From Pararge aegeria (taxonomy: Eukaryota > Arthropoda > Insecta > Lepidoptera > Nymphalidae): a stretch of 64,000 bases of DNA. Location: positions 7,750,001-7,814,000 of the forward strand of contig NC_053182.1 in assembly GCF_905163445.1 (NCBI RefSeq). Direction: 5' to 3'. Shown piece after piece: positions 45,802 through 58,586 of this stretch (within the stretch, counting starts at the first letter, position 1; each line of letters opens with the position of its first letter). The position numbers and the translations under genes are program-made. Under the pieces are notes generated by a model. It made no database searches, was not told where the DNA came from, and saw nothing but the letters and a program-made list of their open reading frames with translations.

Positions 45802-46060
45802 GGTGATCTATATCGTTGCGATCCTGAACAAGGATGGCAACGATATAGATCACCTACTGAGGGTATGCACAGGGTTTGCAGATGATATAAAACGAGTTAT
45901 ATTAATCCAGTACGAGTTATAAAAACTTAAGGGTAGGCTTTTTATAGCTCTAACAGTGCCTATCCTTAAGTTTTTTATAACTCGTACTAGAGAATTTTAT
46001 AATTTTATATAATCTGCATACCCTGTGCATAATCTCTATGCACGCTACTGATGGCTGAAT
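45802..46060. mobile_element. Compound foldback element related to the hAT-like MITE
   Basis: Three nested pairings. (1) 45,802-45,819 with 45,837-45,854, perfect 18-bp arms, extended by a further 5 bp after a single mismatch around a 5-base loop. (2) 45,909-45,938 with 45,958-45,988, about 30 bp with one bulge and one change. (3) outer: gggtatgcacaggg ... gcagatgatataaaa (45,863 on) with ttatataatctgcat, accctgtgcata (46,004 on). The right edge, cacgctactg, resembles the CAGTGGCGTG end of the MITEs at 42,785 and 52,298. Confidence 0.75.
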
Positions 46061-46484
46061 GCTGAATTCGTGCCTCCAGAAAACAATGTTGCTATTTATA
46101 AAATACCTACTGTGCCAATATTACCGTAGGCTTGACGTTTCTTCAGCGTAAATAAATAAGGCCATTGAATTAATATGTTACTATCATAAGGGACTAAAAA
46201 GTTCTTTATATCCTCTTTGCTAAGACTGTTGACAAACGAGACTCATGACTCTTGTCATTTGCTATTTTTATTATTACTTAACTCCGTGGTGCGGTACATT
46301 TGCGCGAACAACTTTCGATTCATTCGTAATCACTCATCTGATTTATAGAACACACTGAATATGTATTAGTTTATTTAATTTATTTTATATATATGCACTG
46401 TTTTTGTAATTATTAATATTTATGTACATTTTTAGAGCTTTGAGCACCGCTATAACGATTCATATGTGAGTTAATTCCTCATAA
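46061..46484. other. Intergenic DNA, nothing recognised
   Basis: No exon or repeat recognised. Confidence 0.45.
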
Positions 46485-46625
46485 TGGTTTCCTGGAAGAA
46501 ATCACTATAAGTGATAAGGCCGCTTTAGTTACACAAATTTAAATTACTAGTACTTTTGTTCTTTTTTAATTATTTCAGTTTTGTTCTTGTGTGCATTAAA
46601 GTGTTTCTGATTTTTTGATTGATTA
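46485..46625 (+). repeat. LINE 3' tail
   Basis: Plus-strand version of the 43,979 copy: gtttcctggaagaaatcact, ataagtgataaggccgcttt, then an AT-rich end with TGTGCATTAAAG. Confidence 0.55.
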
Positions 46626-48557
46626 AAGCAAATATACCTTAAAAAAATACTTTCATATTGAGTCGCGTACCCTTTCTGCATTTCCACCGTCAATATACGT
46701 ATATTGATATTCAAAACATAAAAAGGTAACTAAGTGTTAAGTGGTATCGCTACTCTTATGTGTGACTTATAATAAATCTAATAAAATTAATTCAATTAAT
46801 GGACAAAAAAAATATTTTGGTTTAAATGGAATGCCGTTTTTACATAACAAATCTTAATTTAAGCAGATTGCAATGTTTATAAATTAAATAAATATTATTT
46901 ACAAAATATCACATTCGTCGCAAATATTAGTAAAACTCATTTAGCTCAATATATTGCATGTAAAACCTGGCCAGAAAAATAAACAACAAAATATGTTTGC
47001 TTTTCACTTACTCTGAAAATTGATGTATGCAAATGTGGTGGCCTCAGAACGGGGTTTATATTCCTGGTCCGGCTTTATAATCATTCATTAAAAATTAGCA
47101 TAAATGCAAAGGACGTGACGCTGCAGCCATCTATTGACTATAACATTGGAAAGTATAATAATTTCCTGATACACCTTTATACATAACAGGAGCATCGGAA
47201 ATAGTTGTAAAATGATTTCGCTATTTGTATTTTTAATCCTTTACTCTATTTTCTCTAACACTTCTTTTTATGTAAACGATTTTCATTACTTTTTCGAGTA
47301 AAGTGCGATTTAATAAATAAACGAAAAAAAGTGCGAAGTGCGTAGATAACAAATGTAAAATAAAAAAAGATATTTTCTTGCATATATAATGGTTTTATTA
47401 TTTTCTTACAGTAAAAGTAATAAAAATATTGTTTCCACAATAAGAAAAATTTACTATAATTCATTAACTCATGACGTCCCCCCATTTACTTCATTGACTT
47501 TTTTTTGGCTGCCACCAGCCCTGTACCTACTTATGAGATTCAAGCTTGAAACTAATATATATTACGCACCCAGTATCTTAATCTGATTCTGAGTCGCGTA
47601 ATTTTTTATAAAAATAAATTTAAAAAACACTTTAAAAAAGCATGCGGATATGATAGTGGCAGAGAATCATATTCTTATCGATTTACTTTACATTTGCACT
47701 GCTAGAAATAAAACAAAATCATCACGTAACTCACGTTACTATCTTCAGATAACCTTAAACAACGGTCTTTATCAATATTTGCGACATAGACTAGATTTTG
47801 ATAAATGATGATCAAATACGATCTCAATTGGTAAATATGGTTTAAAATTTAAAACACACCTTATTTTCCAAACGAGATTGAAAACATGGGAGGCGGAATA
47901 TATCATTTTGAACTTCTTAAAAAATACTTTATGTTTGATATTTAATTCATGTCATATCATATATTTAATACATCTCCATATTAAAACAGTTGCAACTCGA
48001 AATAACACTTTTTCCACAAATTAAGTGTAACTTTTATATACCCAGATTGTTTATCTAAATGGATCAGAGAGTATTTAAAAAAGTCCATATTTTGCGAGTT
48101 GAAACAATTTTTGAGATGTTTTTTAAACCAAAACTTTTAAACATAAAAATAATAATTGTATAGCTGATTTACATTTATCAGAGTAACGATGAGTTATATA
48201 TAAATTGATAATTAATTGACAAAATTCAATAAATTTATTTTATAAAAATTAACAATACTTTACTACTATGACATTATCGTGAACCCAGATGATTGTTTGA
48301 TGAATTGACGAATTTATTTACAGGACAAATCCCTGCATTATTACAAGTATCAAAATAATGAATATTAGCAGGTTAAATTACATAATTATTCGATATCTTC
48401 AAGATTTGGATTTCATAAAAGTGTTACAGACTATTGAAATGGGGAAAGGTGTTGGTATATATCACAATGAATAAATTATGATTTTTATTTAATACTAGAA
48501 TAGGCACATTATTTTAGGCTAAATATATAAATATGGGCTCTATTAATATTTTTTATT
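46626..48557. other. Intergenic DNA, very AT-rich, no gene seen
   Basis: Long AT-rich tract with overlapping 65-76 residue frames (47,255-47,586) that lack support. Nothing else recognised. Confidence 0.5.
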
Positions 48558-48704
48558 AAGACGGTTACATTTATTACGTAAGACGTATATAGTGGCAGTT
48601 TTAACGAGTTCAATGTAAACAGTCTGCTTTCGGCAGACTGATTAATGTTCTTCACAAACACCGTTGAGTGTAGTTACATCTTACGCAATAAAAAACCGTC
48701 CTTC
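48558..48704. mobile_element. Small MITE-like inverted-repeat element
   Basis: Left arm aagacggttacatttattac with gtaaga, right arm reversed aaggacggttttttattg with cgtaaga, an imperfect terminal inverted repeat. The centre holds a short hairpin (cagtctgc / gcagactg). No coding capacity. Confidence 0.55.
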
Positions 48705-49591
48705 CTTAATAATTTAATTTAATTAATGTAATATATGATTTTTGTTTAACTTTCTTCTATGATCTAATAGCTACAATATTGACGAGAAGTAACATTCGTT
48801 TTAAAACGGAATATCAATAGATTATTCTTAATAATACTAAATCTAAATACATAAAGCTGTCTACTTAAAAACTAGTGAGATTTTAATAAAAAAACTTCAT
48901 GAAATATAGAAACAAAATGTTAAACAACATTAAAATATAACAATAAAATCACCTAAAAACCTGGTCTATTGTAAAATGTAAAAGAATTTCAACCAAAATG
49001 ATTTTTTTAGTTGGCTTGTATTTCAAATGTAAACCGTCTGCTTCACACAAACATTACTTTGAAGAAGATTTTTATATCTGAGTCATATCTGATTCCCTTT
49101 TCCCGTCCAACTAAGCGTGCAGCATGTAAAAGGAGTGAGTCTATACTTCAATGAGTGGGATGATTTCTGCCTTCAGATGCCAATTGTATAGCTGATATAA
49201 GCGATTTCTTAAAAGTATAGTAAAGCTAATAATAACAATGATTATTGAATAATATAATTGTAAATATAGAACAGCTAAAAAAAAAAAAGGTCACTAAGGT
49301 AAATATATAGGTACATAACTTTACTTACTCATAATGACGTAAATGTAGATGCTTTTTAAGATGGAGATGGAGATTGGATTTCCCAAAGATTTAAATTGCA
49401 TTTCTGACCCTATACAGGTTTGACTGTCTCACACAAAAATAGGTCTTAGTTGTATAATGAAGTATATATAATATGGTGCAGATACTACAATGTCAAAGGT
49501 CTATAAAGATTGTTCACAACTTGTATATAAGCTGCATCTAAACCTGCCTTATTTAGTCATTAAAGCATGTTTCTTTATAAAAGGAATAATA
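48705..49591. other. 3' flank of the sorting nexin gene
   Basis: Likely includes the 3' UTR of the minus-strand gene just to the right. No clear AATAAA is obvious within the first 40 bases after its stop. No other gene. Confidence 0.45.
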
Positions 49592-52500
49592 TTAAATGTT
49601 TGTATCCAATTCGTCCACAGCATCCATAAGACTGGGCACTGAGTCCACTTTCATTCCCCTTTTGCGGAGAGAGTTCAATTCCTCAACCAATCTTGATTTG
49701 TCACGCCCCAATGTTTCCCTGAAGAAGGAGAAAAATAAATATTAATCACTGTGTATTGGAATATAATCATGAACTTTTTGAAGTGATTTTATGATATATT
49801 CATGGGATGGAATAAACATTAGTGAAAGACTATGATGATTTATTAAAAATTAAACTCAATTTGCCATGCAATCTAGCACAACCAACCAAATCTGTATCAT
49901 GTGTACTTTTTTATAAGAAACACCAAACACACACACTGATATCTTAGTCACAGATATGTTTGTTTATCCTAATCACGGATTATAGCAAAATAAACTTAAT
50001 GTTAATTGTATACAGATGTCAGATAATGGCTCATAACCTCAGAGCAAACGTCATGAAAATATCTAAATCAGCAGACTGTATAAATTAAATATACTAAATA
50101 ATGTGAGTCATGTGTACACAAAACATAATGGCTTCATATAAACATCTGCTGGCGTGTAGCATATGATAATCAGGCCAGATAACTTTGTAAAATCCCGGTC
50201 GGACACCCTCACACTACTTACTATCAGTGATGAAGATTGAAACATCATATTATTTGATAAATATATAATATTATATTTATCTTCTTTCACAAATGTCAAC
50301 AAATGTTAAACAAACAAGATTAAGACAACAGGATATCTGTCAATAACCCTGTTATTTTATGTAGAAAAGTTATCAGTAGGTAAAATTTGATTTCATTTTC
50401 TATCTATTGATGAAATCAATAGATATACTAAAGCTACTTACTGGAATAAATATATACATATCCAATAATTAATCTAGGAATATTCTAAAACATGTAGGAA
50501 TCGAAACCCTTCAACTTCTTCCACACATGAACAAAGCAATAAAGCACATATTTAAGAGATTTTATGTGCTCTGATTCTAAATCCCGATAAAGTGCTTTCT
50601 TCATATGGGTCAAATTTAAAAGGCAATACACTACTTCTTTACGCTACACTAATGGAATAGATTTTGATGAAAGGAATCTTGAATTGTGGGATAATTCTTA
50701 AAGCAATCTGCTTTCTGATAGGATGTGGGTTTGAATGCCACAACTGGAAAATGTTTGATGAATGTGTTTCAGGTGTTCTTCTGTATATTATAAGTATTTA
50801 TGTAGATTATTCATAAAAATATTTGTCAGCCGTTTTAGTCCATGTATTGTAATAGTATTCTTATTTATTCAATTCATAGGAGACTGTATATGCTAAATCT
50901 GCTATTTACGGATATGAAATGTGAAATCTTAGACAAATAAGAGAAATCGAAAAATGGATGTTATTTGATTTTTCTTTCTTTGAAACAATAAGTTTCCGAT
51001 TCAAAACTAGTTGTATATTTAATTTAGCACAAAAGTAGGTAAAGAGTATATGCCTGATATAGTTGTTAGTAAATATCCTATATATAAGCCAAAATTTGTA
51101 AAAATCTTGAATATGGTTTCTTCACTTACCATATAGAAATGCAAGTATGCAATAGAGGAATATAAATTATCAAAAGGTCAGAGTCGCTCACTGCCTCATA
51201 TCGTTTAAGTGCTAATTGTGCCCACTTCTCCACCGGCCCAGCCAGTGCCCCTCCACTTGCACCTGCACATGCCACTATCCTGCATAGAACACTCAATACA
51301 ACTCGAGATCTGTCTGTGTAGACCTATAAAAAGAATAAAATTCATTTATTATTCTGAAAAAATTTTGATTCGCAATCTCATTGCAGGGGCATTATAAGAT
51401 CGTAATGAGCTAAAAAATTGAGCTATTATAGAAAAAATCACAAAAGCTCTATCTAAATAGTGAATCATGACCTATCCTATATTTGTAGCTAATATGTGAA
51501 ATATGATTTTCTTAATAAATGACTTTATATATATATATATGATGATTTTATGATTTTATATATATATGTTGGACATATATATATAAAATCATGCTAAGTC
51601 ATCTTTTGTTTCTACATTTCCCTTATATTCAGCAGCTACCTGCAATTTGTCAAGCTTCTCTTAATTACACTGCACTTGCCTGGACAGGATTATCAACACC
51701 TTGAGATTTGAATGTCCAACAAACAACCTTCCATTCCTAAGCTATATGTTTAATTTAATTACATAGATTATATTGTACTTGCTTGCTTATCCAATTGTTT
51801 GCTTAGTTTATCCCAACCTTTCTAATTAGGGTCATGGTTACCTCCAATGTTGTAATGTTTACCAACACTACTCATGTGAAATATGTAAATTATTAAAAAG
51901 AGCTATAGTATAGCTTACCTTATTTAATAATTTAAAACTAGTCTCTAATACAGATAAAGCTTGGTCAAATTTTCCCTCATCAATAAGTCGCCTAGCATCC
52001 TTCAATTCAGCATTCTGAAAGAATACAATAGCTGCAGGGGCATCCCTTAATCGTGATTCACTTGCTATTATATTCAGCAATGATTCAAAAGCTGCACATC
52101 TGGTTGATATTAAATTTGGTTCAAAATTGCCAACAACTATCTGTAAAATTATAAAACACAGTTTAGTATCTACAAAGAAATATCTTTCAGCTAATTATAA
52201 AATTTACAATATTTTTCATTTTTATTGCAGCTGTTACAGAGTGTAGATCGATTATTGCATACTATAGAAATTTTAAGCCCTGGTATTATATCATCACCAG
52301 TGGCGTGCACTGGGTTTCTTACCAGGGTATGCATACAGCAGGAAAATTGCATAAAACGACAAAAATCCTCCTTTTATACGAGTTATATATAAATTTTAGG
52401 GTATGCAGTGCTTTTGTGCATGTATGAAGTGCACGCCACTGATCATCACAAACTTCATCACTTCAACTGATTGTTCCACAGCTGGAAATAGATCTTATGT

Positions 52501-53351
52501 AGAGAATTCTCTAAATTAAGCATTAAATAAAACACAAACATTCATACAATATAATGAATTCATAAAATTTCTTTACATCCCAGATTTAACACCAAAGGTT
52601 TATAAAATCTGGATGGTTTATATTGACCACTATACTATATGCTTTTAGCTGCCAAGTATCAATATTAGGTGTATCAGGTATTTATGAATTCATAGTATTA
52701 ATATGAAAGTGTGTCTATAGGGGCACTTTGTCTGTTTATTTAGTTGTGTCTTTGTTTCCTATGTTGATAAGCAACAATCTCATTAAAATTTTGTACAGAG
52801 ATAGCTGGCATCCTGATATACCATATGCCAACCATTTCCGCGAGGTTCAAAGCTAACCTTTGTTACTTATATCACAATTTTAACTGATTTACTAATAAAA
52901 AAAAGGGATTTTTATAATTTGAATATAAATAGGCATGTAAGCATAATCGATTTTTAATTAAGAAGAAAAGGCAACTATTTTTTATACGTACTTTACTAAC
53001 AGCTATTAATTTAATTAGAGATTTCTTTAACTGTTTGGTAAAATTGCTTTAACTATGAAGTGTTTGAACATTATATACCCAAGCGAACAATAGCAAACAA
53101 AGTTTATTTACAAAATAATGACTCACCTTCCGCGGAAATGATACATTGTTCATCAAAATTGGATGTTCTTTTTTAAGCCCATTGTACAAATCTAAGAAGT
53201 GTGTATACCTCCTTTCTACGTTAGCTGGATCAGGATCAAATACACGGGTCTCCGTGGAATCTTGCCTAACTTGTAGCATATAGGCTACAAACTTCTTTTC
53301 TTTTTCGACGCCCTCCACAGTCCGAGAAGAAACTATTTCGAACCTTAACAT
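49592..53351 (-). CDS. Sorting nexin, SNX20/SNX21-like (PX + PXB)
   Basis: Four coding exons on the minus strand: 53,127-53,351; 51,919-52,140; 51,130-51,323; 49,592-49,718, giving 255 residues and a TAA stop. Donors are GTGAGT, GTAAGC and GTAAGT, acceptors TTTTACAG, TTTTATAG and TCTTCAG, and phases 0, 0 and 2 join cleanly. Residues 1-75 plus the start of exon 2 form a PX domain with the RRYTHF phosphoinositide-binding motif (Arg47-Arg48) and the FPRK segment (72-75). Residues 80-225 contain the helical PXB region, including AFESLLNIIAS, LRDAPAAIVFF and the tetratricopeptide-like DEGKFDQALSVLETSFKLL. The family binds phosphatidylinositol 3-phosphate or PIP2 and acts on early endosomes in cargo sorting. 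The chosen ATG has context ACAAAATGT. Vertebrate homologues have a longer N terminus, and the bases before the ATG (an AG at 53,370-53,371) could be an acceptor for a further 5' exon. Intron repeats are listed separately. Confidence 0.9.
50700..50870 (+). repeat. SINE family A copy in intron 3 of the sorting nexin
   Basis: Degenerate copy: gatgtgggtttgaatgccac (box B remnant), tttcaggtgttcttctgtat, attataagtatttatgta, attcataaaaatatttgtca. Opposite strand to the gene. The box B is damaged. Confidence 0.8.
51550..51592. repeat. Perfect palindrome in intron 2 of the sorting nexin
   Basis: Arms 51,550-51,569 and 51,573-51,592 (atgattttatatatatatgt) are exact reverse complements with a 3-base spacer. 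Being mostly AT, it may have grown from a TA microsatellite at 51,529-51,540. Confidence 0.9.
52298..52441. mobile_element. hAT-like MITE, 144 bp, with exact 8-bp target duplication
   Basis: Ends cagtggcgtgcact and agtgcacgccactg. The 8 bases on both sides are identical (ATCATCAC at 52,290-52,297 and 52,442-52,449). Inserted in intron 1 of the sorting nexin gene. No coding capacity; movement would need a hAT transposase from elsewhere. Confidence 0.9.
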
Positions 53352-53375
53352 TTTGTCTTCTTCCTTTAGCTGCAC

Positions 53376-56300
53376 TTATTTGAATATAGATTGTATTATT
53401 TACATTTACGACTAGCCAATTATTGGTATAATATCACAAATGTCCATACATAAATAAAGAAAAACTGTTTATTGTTGACTAAATGACATCTAAAGTCTAA
53501 ATAAATACCTAACGTAATGAATTTCAATTCGTGCGCACTGCGCTGACAACCACAGATACTAGGTAAGTAGGTACGTACTTACTACAGATATGAAAAATAA
53601 CATCACATGATAGACCGTATAACAGTCCTCAGTACAGTCCATACCATATGCTAATGCACTAAAGGTAAACAAATATGGCGTTCGATCACATGATTGAATT
53701 TGTAAAGTAATAAAAACATTGGCAAAGTGGACGATTGAATGAAAACATTTTGAAATCGATTACCAAATTCAATGATTTAAAAATTTCCTCGCGATGTTAT
53801 AAGTGTACCTTTAGATTCTGTCATTAACCTATCTTTTGTCTCTTCCTCATTTTATAATTTGAGTATTAACTTCCTCAGTAATAATTGTAATAAGAAAAAT
53901 AACTTGCTCCTAATTTACAAATTTTGTGTAAATTAATAGGACAAATCTAATAATTACTAAAAACTTTAATTATTAGCAGCCAACCGGTGGCCAAATGCCA
54001 TTATATATAGATCTACGACCGCAACAAAAGCGACTACCAATTTTAAAGTTGACTAAGCTCGTTCATAAAATTCACTCTATGGTTCACTTTTCATTTCACT
54101 AGGACTCATTCTTTTTCTATATATCAAACTACAAATAGGTTGTTATATCTGTGTTTTTATTTTCTGATTGTTACGTTTTTGCTCTAATATTAATGTTATA
54201 TAGATTAAATTACCTTTTTGTTTGATAAAAACTGTTTTACTTTGAGAAGACTTGTGAGAGTAATTTGATAAAAGGAACAGAGATAAGAATGTTAGCAAAA
54301 CTGAAATATCGTGACGGGTATGCTATGTTTACATTTAATGCATTGGCTTATGATATGGACTTTGTTTTTGACAAAGGTTTGACAAAGGGTTTGAAATCGG
54401 TTTGGCAGTCCAACAAAATTGTTGTTGTTGTGCCACAGACAGTAAATCAACGTCTAGTTTTAGTATTCCTTGATGTTTTTCAAAATATACCGATATATGG
54501 CTTATTTTTTACCAGACTTATTTGGTGGAATGAATTATATCCAATTAGTACAGTAATGCGTCAGTGCACCCAGTAGGTAATCTACCCACCCTCATTAGAT
54601 GTATGTAATAGTAACTCTAAACTGTAAGGTCCTCAGAGTAATCAATCACACTGCCATCCCTTTTGCTATGGTCAATATTTATTCTGTTGTTTAGGCCGCT
54701 TTAGTGCTTTTTTGTCACCGAAAATAATCAATAGATAACGAAGATAGAAATGTAAGGATCAGCAGCGTAATTCAAGACTGTGTAGTAGAACCACTGACCT
54801 CTAGTAACCATCAGTTTACCTACCTATTTACCTAAGTACTTAGTACGAAGCCCGAAAGTATGATGTAAGGGCTCCCAAAGTTGACTGGACCGCGATCCAG
54901 TATCCAAAGCTTCCAAATTCGGAGCTCACCTCTTAGTTGTCATGAATAAAAAAGGACTAAACTCTATTCATTTAATTGAAGTACTGAAAATAACCACACG
55001 ACCCAAAAAATAAGATGTAGGTATACTGGTGTACGGTTCTAGAGTCTTTGTAAGGTTTCAGCAATATCTGAACATGAAAAGCGGTAAAATAAATATTTAA
55101 TGGGTGATTTGCGGAAATATATTTCAATTTCGTTTTATATGCCTACCACTGTAACATGGTATTGTGAACATAAAAAAGAGAGTTGGTACCTACTGTTCAT
55201 GGGAGAGGGAAGAATTTTATAATTATTTTTGGCTACAATATTAAAATACCGAATATTATTTATGAACCATAAATAGGTAACAGAAACAAGACAGATTAAA
55301 TATTAGATATATTTAATGCGATAATAAACTAATACATGCACATAATCTAAATAATATGTACTCTTAGTTAATTATAATTATGTCCACTTGTTTTGTCAGG
55401 TTACTCTTGATTGTTAAAAATATGCTCCCAATCAATACCTATCCTCCGTTACAGTGCATTAAGTATATGAAGCAATATAAGACTTGATGTTGTATTCAAA
55501 TCAAAATGTAAAGCATGTCATTGATTTAAGTTCCTTCTCAATATTGCTCTTTCGAGCCTTAGGTTAACACAGGACAGCATGTTGCAGGATGTGTTCATTG
55601 TAGGCCCTGTTAATAGGTGATCTGCTAGGTCCGACTATTAATACTATAGAAAAACGTATTTAGATACACATTAACTAAGTAGTATGCACAGGTACTACTC
55701 CGGCAGTGCCGCGCCGTGCAAGACAACCTGTCTCAGTGTCCGCCTCATGGTGTCGTTAATAGTTCTGGCACCTACTTATGCGAAATAAATATATTAATGA
55801 AGATTTGAACGAAATATCCCCTAAAAGGGCTCTAAACGAAAAAAAAATTACAAAATTTTCCCATGAACAAAAGCCACATCGGTATTTAAATGAATTTGTT
55901 TTTGAATAAAACGATCAGACGATCATAGCAAGCTCATGAAACAACTCCTCATAGACACAAAACTAATGACTGCAACTCTCATAATTAAAATTTGACCGAT
56001 CAATGTAGTAATGGCAGTGTAATTTATTGATTAAGATTTGTAACTTATTGATTAAGAATTGATTGACGGCTGCACATCTTTAAATTGGCCAATTAAAAAG
56101 ATTTAAATGGCGATAAGTATAGAATAAGATAGAATAGATAAGATAGATAAGATAGAATTCCGTTAAATAATAATTTTTAAAATGTAATTAACGTGTATCA
56201 AAGAGAGAAAAGAGAATGGTTTCGTCTTATTCAGGTGGGTACATAAACTAAGTTTATATCGCTGGTCAAAGTTTAAAATATGTATATTTAATGCGATGTG

Positions 56301-56694
56301 CATCATCTGTGTATTATTTTTTGTCATGTCCGCCATGTTGGACTTGTCAAGACGGTCAAGACGTTATTACAAGCGGATCACAAACCTTTAGATATTCCAA
56401 CTTCAAAGTGCTTTAATAAAATTGAACCAATTTGTAAAAATAAATAGTCAAGGTATAGCTAAGGATTTCTAAAAATCTTAAACCTGAACTTCATGTTAAT
56501 TATATTAGGTACCAGCGATAGTTCAAACTGTTGTACTGATTGAGAACAATTGCGTAAAAAGTCCGTTGACGGATTCCGACCTCCGTCTCTTCAAAGATCT
56601 TGACCACCATCATTCTTACTCTGATGTGGGTTACCAGGTTTCAACAGTTAATCTTATTACATTTCAAAATTAATCACCGAAACTGATCCACCAA
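53376..56694. other. Intergenic DNA between the sorting nexin and the transporter
   Basis: Should include the sorting nexin promoter near 53,360-53,560, with no distinctive core element visible. A 103-residue plus-strand frame (54,265-54,576) is the longest open frame but shows no domain and begins at TTG. A family C-like scrap (atgttgcaggatgtgttcat) is at 55,579. A GATAA/GATAGAATA-rich low-complexity run is at 56,121-56,158. Confidence 0.45.
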
Positions 56695-56945
56695 CTACCA
56701 GATCACTACACGCGGCACGGGTCTCCTCCCACAATGAGAACCGTTTAGGCTGTAGCCAACACCCTGGCCGAGTGCTGATTGGTAGGCTTCACATGCCTTT
56801 GAGACCCATGGAGAACTCTCAGTCTTGCAAGTGTCCTCACGATGTTTCTCTACACAGTTGAAGAAAATGATATTTAAATTGCTCAAAACGCACAAAACTT
56901 AAAAAGTTCAAGGTGCGTGATGGGATTCAAGTTTGCCCGCCCGAA
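56695..56945 (-). repeat. SINE family B copy
   Basis: ccagatcactacacgcggca, cacaatgagaaccgtttagg, agccaacaccctggcc, cttgcaagtgtcctcacgat and attgctcaaaacgcacaaaa. Diverged; tail and head both eroded. Confidence 0.75.
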
Positions 56946-58586
56946 AGTGACTTTGACGAAAAATGTTGTAACTTCGTCACAGAACGTATATGATTGGTAG
57001 CTAGGATTTTGTTAGTCGGTTGAAAATTAGGATTAGTAAATTAAATTGAATATTTACATAAAGCTTTATCAAAATTATTAAACATTTACTCTTACGCATT
57101 TGTATCTATTAAATTATGTGACACTAGTTTGATCGCAACACAGTTACGGTTGTAACATATTAAAGCAATGGCAACACCAAAAATTATGGTCATACCTAAT
57201 ACCCTAAATTAGGTGTCACGTAAAAAGTGCGACGACGACGACGGTCGACCTGCGCAGTGGACAGTTTACAAGTACCTAAATCAAAAAGGGTATATCAGTG
57301 ATTTTTAAATAACTTCATCTTATAAGCTCGAAGAATGATTGTTTTGACTTTGCATTAACCTTAATTGGTAGATACAAGATTTTAGAAGGATTCTTTATAA
57401 GGCAATTTATTTTGGAAATTAAGGAGGTGAATTAAAGATATAACTGCACTGAATATTACAGTTTTAATTAATATAAACTCTCTTAAAGCTTTTTTTTCAA
57501 ACAAACCTATGTAGGACAGTATATAAAACTTTTATATACTACTCTTTTAAAATTTTACACTACCTTTATTGTAGAAACATATTGTAATAAATACTTGTTG
57601 GCATGTAACTTATAAAAATCGCACTTTGTATCGTAAAAAGTTAATACCTTCCTCGTGAGCTCTTTTTACTTGAAACCTACAAAACATGCTTAATTTAACT
57701 ATTTATATGAATAATTAATAACGAAGCATAAGATAAGGGGTAAGGATAATAGGTTTACTTAGACTTCAGTTTGGAACAATATTTTTTTTCGTAGACAACA
57801 CTTCAGTACAGTATTTCTTATGCTTCTTAAAATGTAGTAGGTACTTCAATTACAGAACATACAATAAATACACTTAAAGCTACTACATAGTCACACTTAA
57901 TCACATAACATATTGGTCCAATATTCATAGAAGCTCTGCTAAAAGACGTCAATAAATAGTTAAGTAAGTGTTACAACTTACAACGAACATCGTTTCTAGG
58001 GATGTACCTGTCCTCGCAAAAAACTTGAACACTTAGAATTGAGAGTAATGCTACAAAGTATTTATTTGAAGGCCCTTGGTTTTGAATTTTGTTTTTTTAT
58101 GATTTAGGTATTACAGTTCACAACTATGATTTTTAACTGAATAAATGGTTTACTCTGAGCCAATGGTTAATTTAGACCTAGATTAAATATTTTCTATGGA
58201 GATGCCCGTGTGAATATATTTGTAGCCTTCAATGTACTAGTGCTATCGATTATTGATAAGCCTAAGGCGGCGTTGTAGGACTGAGACGAGACAGCCTTAA
58301 TTCCAACCTGTGCTTTGCTCAATTACGATCTCTATGTTGATTACCGTCAGCTAGTTAATGTCCCACCACTGACTATACGACGACTCTCTCATACGAGCTA
58401 AGACCTTTCACGCTGCTTCGATGGATAAATTTTATGCAGGTTCGTTATTGGACATATTTTATGCATACTTTTTACTTCAATAATCCTTCATCTGGGAATT
58501 ATAAAATGAGAAAAATCGTAAATTTGTGTCCAAGTTATTAGCCAGTAAGTACACTTTACACATTTTATTAGGTTTAGGTATTTTTC
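56946..58586. other. 3' flank of the amino-acid transporter
   Basis: Minus-strand AATAAA (plus tttatt at 58,564-58,569) lies about 18 bases past the transporter stop codon and may serve as its poly(A) signal, but others follow. A GAC repeat (gcgacgacgacgacgg) is at 57,229-57,244. No gene seen. Confidence 0.45.

Noticed and set aside
53373..53375. GTG as a start codon for the sorting nexin
   Set aside because: Nuclear eukaryotic genes start at ATG almost without exception; the ATG at 53,349-53,351 has a better context.
54265..54576. 103-residue plus-strand open frame between the sorting nexin and the transporter
   Set aside because: Begins at TTG, shows no domain or splice-compatible ends that I trust, and stops at a TAG. 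Could be a decayed fragment, but nothing supports it as a gene.
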